64,000 nt of DNA from Adineta ricciae (Eukaryota > Rotifera > Eurotatoria > Adinetida > Adinetidae), in NCBI GenBank assembly GCA_905250025.1, contig CAJNOJ010000113.1, positions 62,001 to 126,000 on the forward strand, written 5' to 3'. The translations under genes were made by a program, and so were the position numbers. Shown one piece after another: positions 49,501 to 60,341 of this stretch (positions are counted from its first letter, which is position 1; each line of letters opens with the position of its first letter). The notes beneath the pieces are model-generated. The model searched no databases and was not told the DNA's origin. It was given only the letters and a program-made list of their open reading frames with translations.

Positions 49501-52500
49501 ATGACGGTGGTACACCTTTCATTTCCAATTGACCTTGTGATTTAACATCTCCAAGGCTATTCTTCAATATTAATTCATAATTTCCGCTGTTTTCTTCCTT
49601 GAATTGTTTGATATTAAGTACATGTGTATTGCTATCATTAGCACGATCGACTTTAGTAAAAACGTTGCCATCGACTGATTTCGTACTTGAAATTGGTTGA
49701 CCATCTTTTGTCCATTGCTGTGCAGTATCATATTTCGATTTACAAGTCAATGCACAGGGCGAACCAAGATCGACTTGAACTTTTGAAAGACCTTGAATGA
49801 TAGCTGGCTTTTGTGTGACTTGCTGTTGCGCTTGTTCAAGATTTGGCGCTGTTACACTCGATCGTCGTCGTTGAACAGGTGGTGTGGGTACTGCTAATTC
49901 CGCTTCTTCAAATGCTGCTCGTCGCTGATCGATTGAATGTGCTGATTTCTTCACATGACACGTACTGATTGTATGACCAAATGTATTCTGTGCTTGAGCT
50001 TTATAAACACCCAGTTTCTTATGTTTACCAGCAATTATCAACTCATGACGATATGTGTGAGGATTTAACGATTCGACTTTTCTATCATAGCCATCACCCA
50101 TAACCACTTTTCGATCATTAAATAACCAGATCAGTTCTGGTAATGGATTACCAGTGATAATACATTCTAGGCTACAAGGAAGAATTTTTGAGTGATAGCA
50201 TAGTTGAAGAGAAATGTATCTTACGTAAGTAGGTCATCTTCATTGATATACAATTCACTTTCGAGTGGTTGAGGAAACGTCGGTTTGCCTTCAGGTATTG
50301 TGAGCGTACTTGACCGACGTCTTGGAGTAGTTGTCGACGTTTCGTTTGACATTGTTTCTCCTTCAGTTGTAGTACCACCACTGGCACCAGAAAATGAGAC
50401 TCGATGTTGACTGAAACAGATTCAGAAAAAATAGCTTTATTTATGCTCTTTCATCAAACGAAAAAAAACATTATTTTGTTTCATGTCTCAGTACTACTGA
50501 TTAGGACTCGTTTAACAACGATCGATCATAAAATGATATACAGGACGATTCCTTCCGTGTCGATGATCTTATCCAATACAGAAATGACGATTTCTGTACA
50601 TATGCTAACGTTATTTTCGCCATAAATCTGCTCATATAAGGTTACTATCAATTCATCTTCGTTGATTACCTCCCTCGTCGTGGAGATTGCATCCTTGCTG
50701 TTCTTCGTCTTCCAATGAAAGAAGGAAAACTTTAATATGTATTAGCGACTATCATTTTCTGTTGATTCATCAGTTTGGCTGTACGTAAATATCAGAAATT
50801 ATTCTTTCCTGTGGGTGTAAAGTATCTTCTCTAAAAGCTAGACGAAACAGATAACATCATAGTAACTGACAATAACAAAAAAAAGAAAGAAGTGTACTGT
50901 TGTCTCCACCTCCTACTTCGTGCTTGCTTTAATTTCTTGTTTTCCTAAACAAATCTAACGTCCTTTCAGTACTGTCACCCATCTGCAATCGATTTGTCTT
51001 ATTCTCTTTCCTCTCTCTCTCTCTCCTCCTTTTTCGTACTACTGTCCATATGAATGTATACAATACATTCTTAGTTAGATTACATATATACAAAGGGTTT
51101 TTCCTCGTTCTACTTAGTGTTTGACAATACGCGACGTTCTGCTATTTTCTTTTGCTGACACTTAAAATAGGATTAATAATGGCATGCGTTCTCTCCCAAT
51201 CTTATAAACTCAGTTGCCCCTCTGTTGTTCTCGCACAATTACCACATCAAACAGTTGCTAGAGAATAGGAAAATCAGAAAGAGTAGAGATTAGTTAATTA
51301 GAATATCTCATGTATGCGTACGCTTGTATGTTAATGAATTAGAAAAGAAGAGAACGAAAAAAAACTAATAAACAAAGATAGAACTAGATGATTATTAATT
51401 GCAGTTGCTTTTACCACCCACCAGACATAAGTCGGATTTGTTCGAGAATTTTTACTCAGTACCTTTCTAGAAACAAAAATATCTATCTTTTCTTTGTTTT
51501 TCATATTGACTCATGGGTAGATAGATATATATATCATAGACAGATATACACATTTGTTTGTTTATCATCACATCATACCATCATTTGAAGCATTACTGAC
51601 TTCACCCACACGATGATACATGTTTGACAAGGTTATTCTCAGAGACAATATGTATAACAATTGAAGTTTTGTTGTACGTACAATAACACTACCCAAATTA
51701 TTCAAAGAAGATTAATGAATATATAACGACCTTGAAGTTCTTTCACTATATATTATATGCATAAATATATAGAGAGAAAAAAAGCAAGCAGTACTTGTGA
51801 GACCGATAAAGTATACTTATGCGATACAGTTAAAGCTCATGTAGAATTTAACCGATAGCAGAGGGACAGGCGAATGTACTCCTAACGAGAAAATCTAGTT
51901 AGCAGTATGATACCAAGGTTCTATCTATCGCAAAATATCAATAAACTATTTAACAATTCTACTTATTTTCACTGATCCGAATAATAATATTCTGAATAAC
52001 TTCGACACATACTCATTTGCTGTTTGTACCAAAGTCTTGTTAACGATTTGCTTCTTCGTAGGTGTATGTAATTGTACTGCGAAGCTTGCTAAAATGATAG
52101 GAGGGTCAAATATGTATATACAAAACTTATCTGTGCTGTTTACACACCTCGTTTAACATTAACTTGTGTTGTACTGATGACTTCACCTAAATCGTTGTTG
52201 AGAACAGCTTTGAATTTACCATCATAATCAGATGTCATCTTTTGAATTGTTAATGTGCAACAGAACATTTGATCGTTATGTGATTGACTGATGTTTATTT
52301 GAGATGAAGGAAGAAGAATAGTTGATTTATAATACCAGGTTATCTAAACAATAAAAAGACAGATAATGTTATATAAACTGGTCACTCATCGACAGAGGAA
52401 AGTATAATATACGTGAGGCTCTGGTTGACCAATGTAGCTAACATTCAGTTGAAGTTGATCATCATGATTTATAGTAATGGATGGTTTGAGACGTTGTGTG

Positions 52501-55500
52501 AATTTCGGTGGAACTGATTTTTGTTCGATCGGAACTACTGGAGTAGGTTTTACTTCGTCATGATTGCCATTGGTTAGCGATTTAGACTCTGGAGTTGACG
52601 ACACATTGGAATCTATAGACAACACTTTTTCGATGATCACAGGTTCTTGTTTCTTTTTGGCAGACACCTTTTGCATATCTGCAACTCTGGGTTCAGACGA
52701 TATCTTCTGACTGGTCAAAGTATCAGTATGTCCGTTGAAAATGGCCCGTTTTGCTGATATTGATTTCTCAGCTAGAGTGCAGGATGTGTTGGTTGCTTTT
52801 TGAGTGACAAACTTTGGCTTTTTGTCCATAGATTCTTGTTGTTGAGTTAGAATAGTAGTTTCTTGTTTTACATTTGTCGATTTCTCTACGGGAACATCAT
52901 CGTTCTGAATACTCAAGGATGATGAAGACAAGACTGATTCCACTTCAGTGCTGGCCGTCGATGGGCCATTTGTTGGCGGTAAAGTTACTTCAATTTCATG
53001 AGTATCATTCTGTACCTGCTCGTTAACTGCATTATGTTGTAGTTTTTCTGCTTCAGCGAGAGTGATAGATGGTTTTCCTAAGACTGTGATTGATGTCACA
53101 TCAGTTTTAATAATCGTGTTTGGTGCATCCGACTCGGCAACAAAAAAGTGTTTGGTGTCATTTAAAACAGATAGCTCATTTGTTTGTAAAGTTGATGTCG
53201 ATGGTATGATTTCTACAGTACCTTCAATATGGATGACTGTGGTCGGCTCCAATGAAGCAGATATGATGTCTTGAACAATCTTCTCACGCGCATGAACATC
53301 ATCGGTATCTTTTGTTTGATCTGGCACGGTTGCAAGTGGCAAAAGATTCGGTTCCATAGGTACAGTCAATGATTCTTGTGAATATTCTGGCATTTTATCG
53401 CCAATGATTGTTAAGGTAATAATTGGCATCTGTTCATTTGTCGTTGCATCTAAATAATTCAATTCGTGTGAAATAACCGTCAGCAGCGTTGTTTACCTGT
53501 TGCTATAACTGGATCTGTAGAACTTGTCGAGACGTTTGACACCGAAAAATGGGCGATCGGCGTATTTTCAAATGTACAATTGATAAACGGCGTGCTCTCA
53601 ATCGATGAAACTATCTGATCAAGAACTTGATGGGATAGGACTTCTACTGATTCTTCAACCTGAGACATAATCGAATCCAACGGTGTATCGTCATCAACAT
53701 CCGAAGCGATAGCTTCTGGCAAATGAATCGTTGTCATTGGCGCTTCTGTAGGAATAGTCGCCATATCGTTCATTTCGAATGATTTTTGATCGACAACAGT
53801 TTCTTTTACTTGGAATAGTCCATCTTCAACATGAATTGTTTCGACTGCCTGTTCGATACAATGTGATGCATCCGTAGGCAGAACTTGTTCGATTCTTTCT
53901 GTTGTTATCGTTTGTTCGTCAGCTATCAAATTCGGTTGAACAACAAATTCAATATGTTGTTGTAAACAATCACTTGAAATTGATTGGTTATTGTTGGCGA
54001 ACATATGATGGGACATACTCGGTGAATGAAAGCTATAATTGAGATAATGCTCATCGACATAATCATTCGTATTCGAAAGATAATTTGAAGTTTGCGAAAA
54101 TCGTGAGGAAGATCGTAGTTCAAGAATATCGTTATCCATGATAATGTCGGACCACTGTTCGACGTTGTTAAGTGCTTCATCAAGTGAGTTCGGCGAAGAA
54201 GATATAACAGATGTTTGTTCGACACCATTTCCATTGTGATCTGAAATTTCAATCGACTGCTGCTGCTGCTGGACGGAAGTGCTGGCAGACATTTCTGGAA
54301 TTGGAAGAATCTGTGGAATGTCCTCATAAATATGTTCTTCTGAATTGTGCTCGATCGGAGGTGGAGGTGGAAGTCGGAATTTCTTTGTAATCGATTTGGT
54401 ATGATCCTAGGACCAGAGATAACGAACAAGGATTATTACAAAGTTTGTATGCTTCTTCTAACTTACATTTTTCATTCGCTGATCATTCATTGCCAATCGT
54501 GTCAATGAATCGTCGTTTTCAAATTGTTCAATTGGTTCTACATGTTCAAATTTCGACGATGGATCAAAATATGCAATATGCCGTTGACCATACAAATCTT
54601 TGCCAATCGACAGATCAAACGATTCGTACAGTTTTTGTTCCAGTGACGGTTGAACATCTCCTATTGACACAATCATATCTTCGTCCGTCGGTGTTGCTGT
54701 TGACATCGATGATGACGATTTATCATTGAAAGAATGGATTTTTAATTCTTCATATTCCGATGATTCACTTGATGATGAATTATGTACAGCAGGCAAATGT
54801 TTACTCGATGCTCCATTCGAATGATATACGGCTATTTCCCTACTTTTATTTGACATATCATCTTGTATCACATTGTAATCTGCAATATGAAAAACATGGC
54901 GTTTGAAAGTACGTGCGCACATTATTAGATTCTCCTTACGTGCATTGTGATTATCACTTTCATCTGAGTCAACAGTAACGATCGTTTGGGTCATAGCACG
55001 ACCATACAGATTTTCGACAAAGAACGTATATAAACCTTGTAATCGCGAAGTAATCGATTCGATAATTAATATCGATGAACAATCAGCATTAACAATTAAT
55101 CCGTCTTCGACAGGCTTCGCTTGTTGGTCATACGAATGTTGTACTTGCCAAGTCGATTGACATTCCGAGGTGGGAGAAATATACTCAACAAGAAAATGCA
55201 ATTGTTCACCCGGATGATATTGGTACGAAGGTTGAAGTAAGCGTGTTATAGTCGGTGGTACAAATCGATCAAGAGCCTTAACTGATGCTGATGACGATGC
55301 ACCAATAGGCACTAAACTTGTTTCTATTGTCGGTGTTAATAGCTCTTCGTTTTCATCAGGACAATCTAAAAATTATAAGAATTGATCGATCGAGTGGAAT
55401 GCAAGGCATCTAACTTACTATCAACAAAGAGATATGCACTCGATTCGTCATGTAATCTTTCGTCATCATAGCTGATGTAAATCGTATAAACTTTTTCATC

Positions 55501-55821
55501 CCGTCGTTGACAGTGTTGGATATCCATCCAGTAGCGATTATCTTCGATTGAACAGCCAAATTGATATTTGAAAGTGTTCTTCATTCCGATTGATATGTCA
55601 TTTAAACGCCATTCGACTTTTAACAATGTGAGATCGATTGGTTTGCATGTTGAGATGGAAATTAAGCGTATCTTGGCTTCGAATCTGGCTGATTCACCAT
55701 GCAGAACCGTCAATGACTTTAATTCTTGTTCAAAGCCAATTTGAATGGTATCATTTCGTTTGTATTCATCTTGATCATCCGTATGAGTCAAATTTGAAAG
55801 AAAATCCTTGTCAATAGTCAT
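34162..55821 (-). CDS. Giant multi-immunoglobulin protein, titin/twitchin/UNC-89-like
   Basis: Probably a sarcomeric or cytoskeletal scaffold. Thirty-five exons keep one frame of 6077 codons from ATG 55821 to TAG at 34162. Main exons: 55821-55419, 55365-54940, 54879-54467, 54406-53497, 53449-52413, 52343-52148, 52088-52013, 50410-50225, 50171-49415, 49359-48891, 48668-47784, 47524-46055, 46000-45434, 45377-44111, 43778-43094, 42809-42137, 41695-40929, 40469-40085, 39803-39519, 39467-35406, 35344-35121, 34953-34672, 34520-34162, plus short ones between. From about residue 1215 it is nearly all I-set Ig domains (roughly 45-50), with the usual P-x-P-x-x-x-W, L-x-I and D-x-G-x-Y-x-C/A patterns. 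No fibronectin III, kinase, RhoGEF or transmembrane segment was seen. A charged linker at about 46600-46920 (VIDYKSILRKMEAIERERE, then PDWGQLRKAKG) resembles linkers in twitchin/UNC-89-type proteins. No signal peptide supports an intracellular role. Exact orthology cannot be decided. Confidence 0.85.
35406..39467 (-). CDS. 4-kb exon of the giant Ig gene, about 14 Ig domains without introns
   Basis: A single 4062-nt exon with phase-1 ends. It covers the last of the six-Ig super-repeats. In earlier super-repeats the same domains are split by introns of 50-60 bp, often inside the conserved Trp codon, so this exon most likely lost introns or arose by retro-type duplication. Confidence 0.85.
50411..52012. 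other. Long intron (1.6 kb) separating N-terminal part from Ig rod
   Basis: Donor GA|gtatgtg at 52012 and acceptor gtttcag|T at 50411, phase 2 on both sides; the frame otherwise stops 20-odd codons past 52013. It is far longer than neighbouring introns. The exon after it contains an in-frame Met (MSNETSTTTPRRRSS), so a second promoter for a shorter rod-only isoform is possible. No other exon seen within. Confidence 0.6.
52413..54406 (-). CDS. Disordered acidic N-terminal region of the giant Ig protein
   Basis: Exons 54406-53497 and 53449-52413 encode about 650 residues rich in Ser, Thr, Val, Glu, Asp and Gln, without Ig pattern until the end (IGQPEPH then ITWYYK across the next intron). The start has a proline run (FRLPPPPPIEHN) and a tyrosine in HIYEDIP, the sort of sites bound by SH3 and SH2 domains. 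The amino-acid content suggests an extensible or docking segment. Confidence 0.75.
54940..55821 (-). CDS. N-terminal Ig-like exons of the giant Ig protein
   Basis: Two exons (55821-55419 and 55365-54940) encode divergent Ig-like domains with motifs such as LTVLHGESARFEAKI, LLKVEWRLND and LQGLYTFFVENLYGRA. ATG 55821 follows an AG acceptor (55869-55868) behind a T-run; reading from that acceptor stays open, so either a 5' UTR intron, another upstream exon or a trans-splice site lies here. A candidate intron 54939-54880 is in frame either way. Confidence 0.7.
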
Positions 55822-57040
55822 AATTATTAACAAAATTCGAAAAACTAATAATGCATATTTATTTGTGCTGAAAAAAAAAGATGATAATATTCTCTGAATA
55901 ACAAGAAGACGAAGTGTTGTGATGATTGTTGTTCAACAGCTGTATAAGATGATATAATCCAAAGAAGGGGGAGAGAAACAAAACGAGATATCAACAATAT
56001 CTTCAAGAATGATAGGTTACTAACACATAAGAGATACTTTTCTTCTTTTTTTCCCCATAATTGTTCATCTTGAGTACGCTTCGAGTTATTCCAAACATAG
56101 AAAATCAGAAGGAAAGAATGACCGATACATTATATGTATGTCGAGAAAGATGAGAAGAAAAAAGCATCATTAATGGTCTGAACGTCTTCGACTGATGATA
56201 GACATCGATGTCAACATTGATGATAGAAGACTAGTGATAAGAAATTTCGATTTCTCGAACGAACAGATCCATTCGAAATCAATTATACACATGATTAATA
56301 AACGACCAGATCAACACTGGAATTTTCATAGATAATTGCTCCTTAACATTAAAATAATAAATAATAGCAAATCGATATGATTAGATTTCTATAGCATATC
56401 ATCGAATTATATAATACTGTTTTATAGAATTCATGTTGCTTTTCCAATTTGAGATTCAGTATCGAGTAGAGATCAAATGTAGGTCAACTTACGAGAGGTG
56501 ACAATTTTTGTTTTCAATCCTGAATGTGACAAGTTGACTTTGCTTATGTTTCTTACACGAGAAAGTTTTTCAATGGACATTTGACTTCGATGTCGATATT
56601 CACGAGTCAATTTCTAAATTAGCTGTCAAATATAAAATATGCTTGGAAGAAAAATCTGTGTTTGCTTCTTCTCGCTTTTTCTCGTTAGGGAAGACCATTT
56701 GATTGTTATTGTTATTCTTTCTTGCTGGGCTCTAATAATATGTGAACTGTGGGGATAAGATATAGAAGAAAATATCCGTCTACCGATCGTTATTTTCTAA
56801 CGAGAAACAAAACATCAGATGATCGTTTCATTGTTTTAACAAGCAGTCAATCGAATGAAGAGAAAAGTCATGTCAAAAATGTCGGTGAGCATCGGGTACG
56901 ACATGGAACACATCGACAGATGTTTATCTGTGAATTGACAAAAATATATATGTATATTTTCGTAGAAAAATAAGATATGATGTATAGAAAAACAAAGCAT
57001 TGTGGTTGATCGTGTTGTTCACCGAGGAAACCAACGAATC
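55822..57040. other. Intergenic, upstream of giant Ig gene
   Basis: No coding exon supported. The plus ORF at 56749-56973 lacks features. Presumed promoter of the giant Ig gene and 3' end of the small Ig gene. Confidence 0.5.
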
Positions 57041-57572
57041 TCATGTTGGACAACTTGTCATTAGTTTTTTAGCACCTAGAAAAAAATGTACTTGTTTTCA
57101 ATGAAACGAAATGATACAATCTTCTTACCACCGGGCATGACTCGACCAGCCATATTCAATATGGGAATTTTCTTCCAAACTTTGTCTCCTAAATGATTGC
57201 ACAGATGAAAATTTCGAGAAAAAAAAGCCAAGAAGATTTTCACTAACGATCGTCAGTAGTTAATTTAACTTCCAAAGTTTCCACCACGTTGTCGTGGCTT
57301 GTCGCTTCACAATGATATGACCCAGAATCACAATCGAGTACTGAACGGATGCAGAGCATGCAGTGTCCGGTCGCTGGATCATATCGATGCCAAATGCGTA
57401 CACCTCGCACATCGACCAGTTCACCATTAGCGTACCAAGCGATCGATTTGATACGCTGACAACGAACGTAACATTCAAGAAGAACATTGTCACCTGCTCG
57501 ACATTTGTAACTTTCGGAAAGACGAGTAAGGAAGAGTCTTTCAGGAATATTGTTAGCCTTCTGCATTGCCAT
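57041..57572 (-). CDS. Small single-immunoglobulin-domain protein
   Basis: Three exons keep frame: 57572-57248, 57188-57129, 57075-57041 (139 residues, TGA). One Ig domain: CRAGDNVLLECYV (strand B Cys), SIAWYANGEL (core Trp) and DCDSGSYHCEATSH (D-x-G-x-Y-x-C). The tail is short and basic (DKVWKKIPILNMAGRVMPGG). No signal peptide, so probably intracellular, as for muscle Ig proteins. It lies 1.2 kb upstream of the giant Ig gene on the same strand. It could be an alternative 5' end of that gene, but the phase does not fit the acceptor before 55821 and a stop is reached. Confidence 0.7.
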
Positions 57573-59228
57573 CGTCGTCGCGAGAAGGAGGTAAACGAGA
57601 AAACAATGTCCGATCGATCAATTGATTGAATGATTGATTGATTAGTCTTGAAATCTAGACATAGAGAAAGAGAAAGATGAGAAAGCAAAAGGAAATCAGT
57701 GATGAGCGAAGAATGTTCCCCGAAAGCGACAATAATAATAACAACAACAACAAATGGCATCAAAATGTCATCCACAAGGAAGGTCACACATCGTGCGAGC
57801 CTTTTCGTCAAGTAATAATTACTTGTTTCCTTCTATAATTACGTCCATTTGTAAAATGATTATTAAGCTAACAAGTATCTAAGAGTGAAAAACATCATAG
57901 AATGAACCGTACGCATCCATATGTTATCAATATATCCTCATTCTTCCATCGATACATAATTAAATATAAATGTAACAACGTCCTTGGAATTGGTGTGCAA
58001 GATCTCGTATTTTCTTCTCTCTCCCTCTCTCTCTCGCTCTCGGTTCGTTTTCTATCCTTTTCTTACGGGAAAAAAACAAAGTACAGTATCTATTTTTTCT
58101 ATTCTCATTCGACTGACATCTCGACTGTTCTTCCCATCGAGTGCTAACCGGCAGGATATTTGTCGTTTATAGATGCATTTCTTCGAAAATAGACTGATTA
58201 CATACGGGTGATATAGACACATCAAAGCCTGTCTGATAATATTACCAATGACGCTACTCTTTCATCATTGTTTAATTTAGAATATCATCTCAATTGCAAG
58301 TTTATTTGTTTGTTAAAAAGTACAAATAAAGTCTGAAGTAGATCAATAAACAAAGGTATCATTGGATTTGAAATGACCTTCATTCGATCCGAAATCTAAT
58401 CGGACCAGTCTGAACTTCTTGACTTTCATCTTTCGAAGAAATTTTCAATCATATCTGATTGTATCACAGTCAAAAATTGATCGATGTTATCTTCCAGTAA
58501 ATGACTGTTCTTTTCAACACTCCGTGTAGCCAACAATTCGATTAGGTCAACGATACTACAGCTAATCTTTAGTGTTGATAATCATGATCAATAGGCCATT
58601 TTTTCTCTACGATAAATTTCATCAATTAGTTATCAACTATTTGAATTCGATAAGAAAATTTCTCCTCGACCTTTTCCTTTTCCTCTGCTCTACAAATAAA
58701 TACCAAAATAGATCAGAAGATTACTAATATTTATCTCACAAAACATGCATACAAGAAAACATGTTTTCCTGCAATTACAAACCTGCTATTCGAGAGACAA
58801 GAACAAGCAAGACGTACGCAAACATCAATTCGTTTCCTTTTTCTTCTACTTTAAATAATAGTAGAACGTTTTCGAGAGAACATCTTCTTCTCCTCAAAAT
58901 ACATTTCTAATGAGCGACGACGATCGCATCCTTCCACTTCCCACTTGACTTCCTACTGTTGAAAACGTTTGCAGTTCGGAATAAAATGGTATATTTCTTT
59001 TTGTTTTTTGTCACCAATGTTCATACACACACACACACACACACTCGCACATCGAAGTGCACAGAAGAAGGAGAAAACGACATAGGTACAGAAAACGAGA
59101 GCGCGCGAGACGAGAGAGAGAGAAAAAGAAATGAGTACAATTGCAATTGTATGGAAAGAAAAACGTTGAGTGACATATAACAATAATAGTAATAATAATA
59201 ATAATAAAAAACGTTTTAAGACTATAAG
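57573..59228. other. Intergenic between small Ig gene and FAM199X homologue
   Basis: No supported exon. Includes a CA microsatellite (59025-59044) and a TAA-rich run (about 59180-59207) close to the end of the FAM199X coding region. Confidence 0.5.
59025..59044. repeat. (CA)n microsatellite
   Basis: CA dinucleotide run of about 20 bp in the presumed 3' flank of the FAM199X homologue. Confidence 0.9.
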
Positions 59229-60245
59229 TTATGATAAAATATCTACTTCAATATCTTCATCGCATTTGGTTAGTTCCAATACTTGATGATGTTGAGCATT
59301 AAATAAACCTGATCGGTGTTCTTTAGCAGCTTGGCGCTGTTCTTTGCGCTGTCGTAGTTTTAAAGCTTTCTCGATACGTTGATGCAATGGATCACTCTTA
59401 TTCGACGACAACGATGAATAACCATCACTTTCATCATTCATAGATCCGCTCGTGCCAATTAGATTGAATTTAATGATGTTTTTAATTCGCCGATGTTTTT
59501 CGTCATTCATTTGAGAGAAATCTAAGATAAACTCGGTTTGATGTGGCATTAGTTGTGGACCATCGGGTTGTAAAATTCGAATAATTTCTAGTTGTTCTCG
59601 TCGTCCAAGTTGCTTGTTAATAATCAAGGTTAAATCATCGGTTGTGGCTGTTTGTTCATCACTAGTCATTTTCGACCATAATTTGGTCGGTAGTTGTCTT
59701 CCATGATTGTTTGTACGGTTTTTTCCTCGAAGTTTTGGTGACGAGGGTGCACTGCGTTGCGGAGCTGGTAAAAGACTAGACGGGTTTGGAAATTGTTGAA
59801 ATAATGAACGCGTATCATCTAATTCAGAAAAATAATCATTCTCAAAGAAATCTGAGAGGTCAGATGTGCCAATAAAATCCGCTTCGATTCCAAGGAATAG
59901 ATCGTCAACAACACCTGAACTATTACAACCACTGATATCCATGTAGAGATCATCGGAGCAAACTGACATAGACTTTGATGATGTTAAATGATTGGATGAT
60001 GACTGAACATTATTTAAAGCAGCGGTTAAATCTGGTTGAGAATTACTACGTGACATAGATGCAAGCATATCAGAATTAAGAAATTGTTGTATGGATGTTT
60101 GACCATGACTATTAGGATAGGTTAATGTCGGATAGGGTGGAGTGTGTAAGGAAGGATTGGTGATTGTGGTAGTCGAATACGAATTATTCCGCATACGAAA
60201 TGATGGATAAATTCCATGTTCAAGGTTATTTAATGAAGGCTGCAT
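59229..60245 (-). CDS. FAM199X: FAM199X homologue
   Basis: A conserved metazoan protein of poorly known function. Single coding exon, 338 residues. Recognised from remembered human sequence: LWSKMTSDEQ (human LPWSAMTNDEQ), LGRREQLEIIRILQPDG (human MGLREQLDIIKIIDP), TEFILDFSQMNDEKHRRIKN (human [20 protein letters not shown]), and a C-terminal basic block LRQRKEQRQAAKEHRSGLFN followed by DEDIEVDILS (human ends DHEADVDVLM). The N-terminal half is Ser/Asn-rich and diverged. The ATG at 60245 lies three bases after a ttttcag acceptor. The gene is 96 bp downstream of the CSTF1 stop, same strand. Confidence 0.85.
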   Translation of the reverse strand: MQPSLNNLEHGIYPSFRMRNNSYSTTTITNPSLHTPPYPTLTYPNSHGQTSIQQFLNSDMLASMSRSNSQPDLTAALNNVQSSSNHLTSSKSMSVCSDDLYMDISGCNSSGVVDDLFLGIEADFIGTSDLSDFFENDYFSELDDTRSLFQQFPNPSSLLPAPQRSAPSSPKLRGKNRTNNHGRQLPTKLWSKMTSDEQTATTDDLTLIINKQLGRREQLEIIRILQPDGPQLMPHQTEFILDFSQMNDEKHRRIKNIIKFNLIGTSGSMNDESDGYSSLSSNKSDPLHQRIEKALKLRQRKEQRQAAKEHRSGLFNAQHHQVLELTKCDEDIEVDILS

Positions 60246-60341
60246 TATCTGAAAAGAAAAAAAAACCATACAAAAGATGAATATTGATATAACAATAACA
60301 GAAAAAAAAAGAAAGAAAGAAAAAACTTTGTCCTATTCATT
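60246..60341 (-). promoter_or_regulatory. CSTF1-FAM199X intercistronic region with 3' splice acceptor
   Basis: Only 96 bp separate the CSTF1 stop codon (60344-60342) from the FAM199X ATG. The stretch, read on the minus strand, has pyrimidine-rich tracts and ends ttttttcttttcag|ATA ATG. There is no room for a normal promoter and no upstream donor of an own 5' exon. This is the expected form of a trans-splice acceptor in an operon. No AATAAA was seen. Confidence 0.55.

Noticed and set aside
53926-54429. Minus-strand 167-codon ORF overlapping the N-terminal part of the giant Ig gene
   Set aside because: Alternate frame of exon 54406-53497, which has frame continuity with both neighbours.
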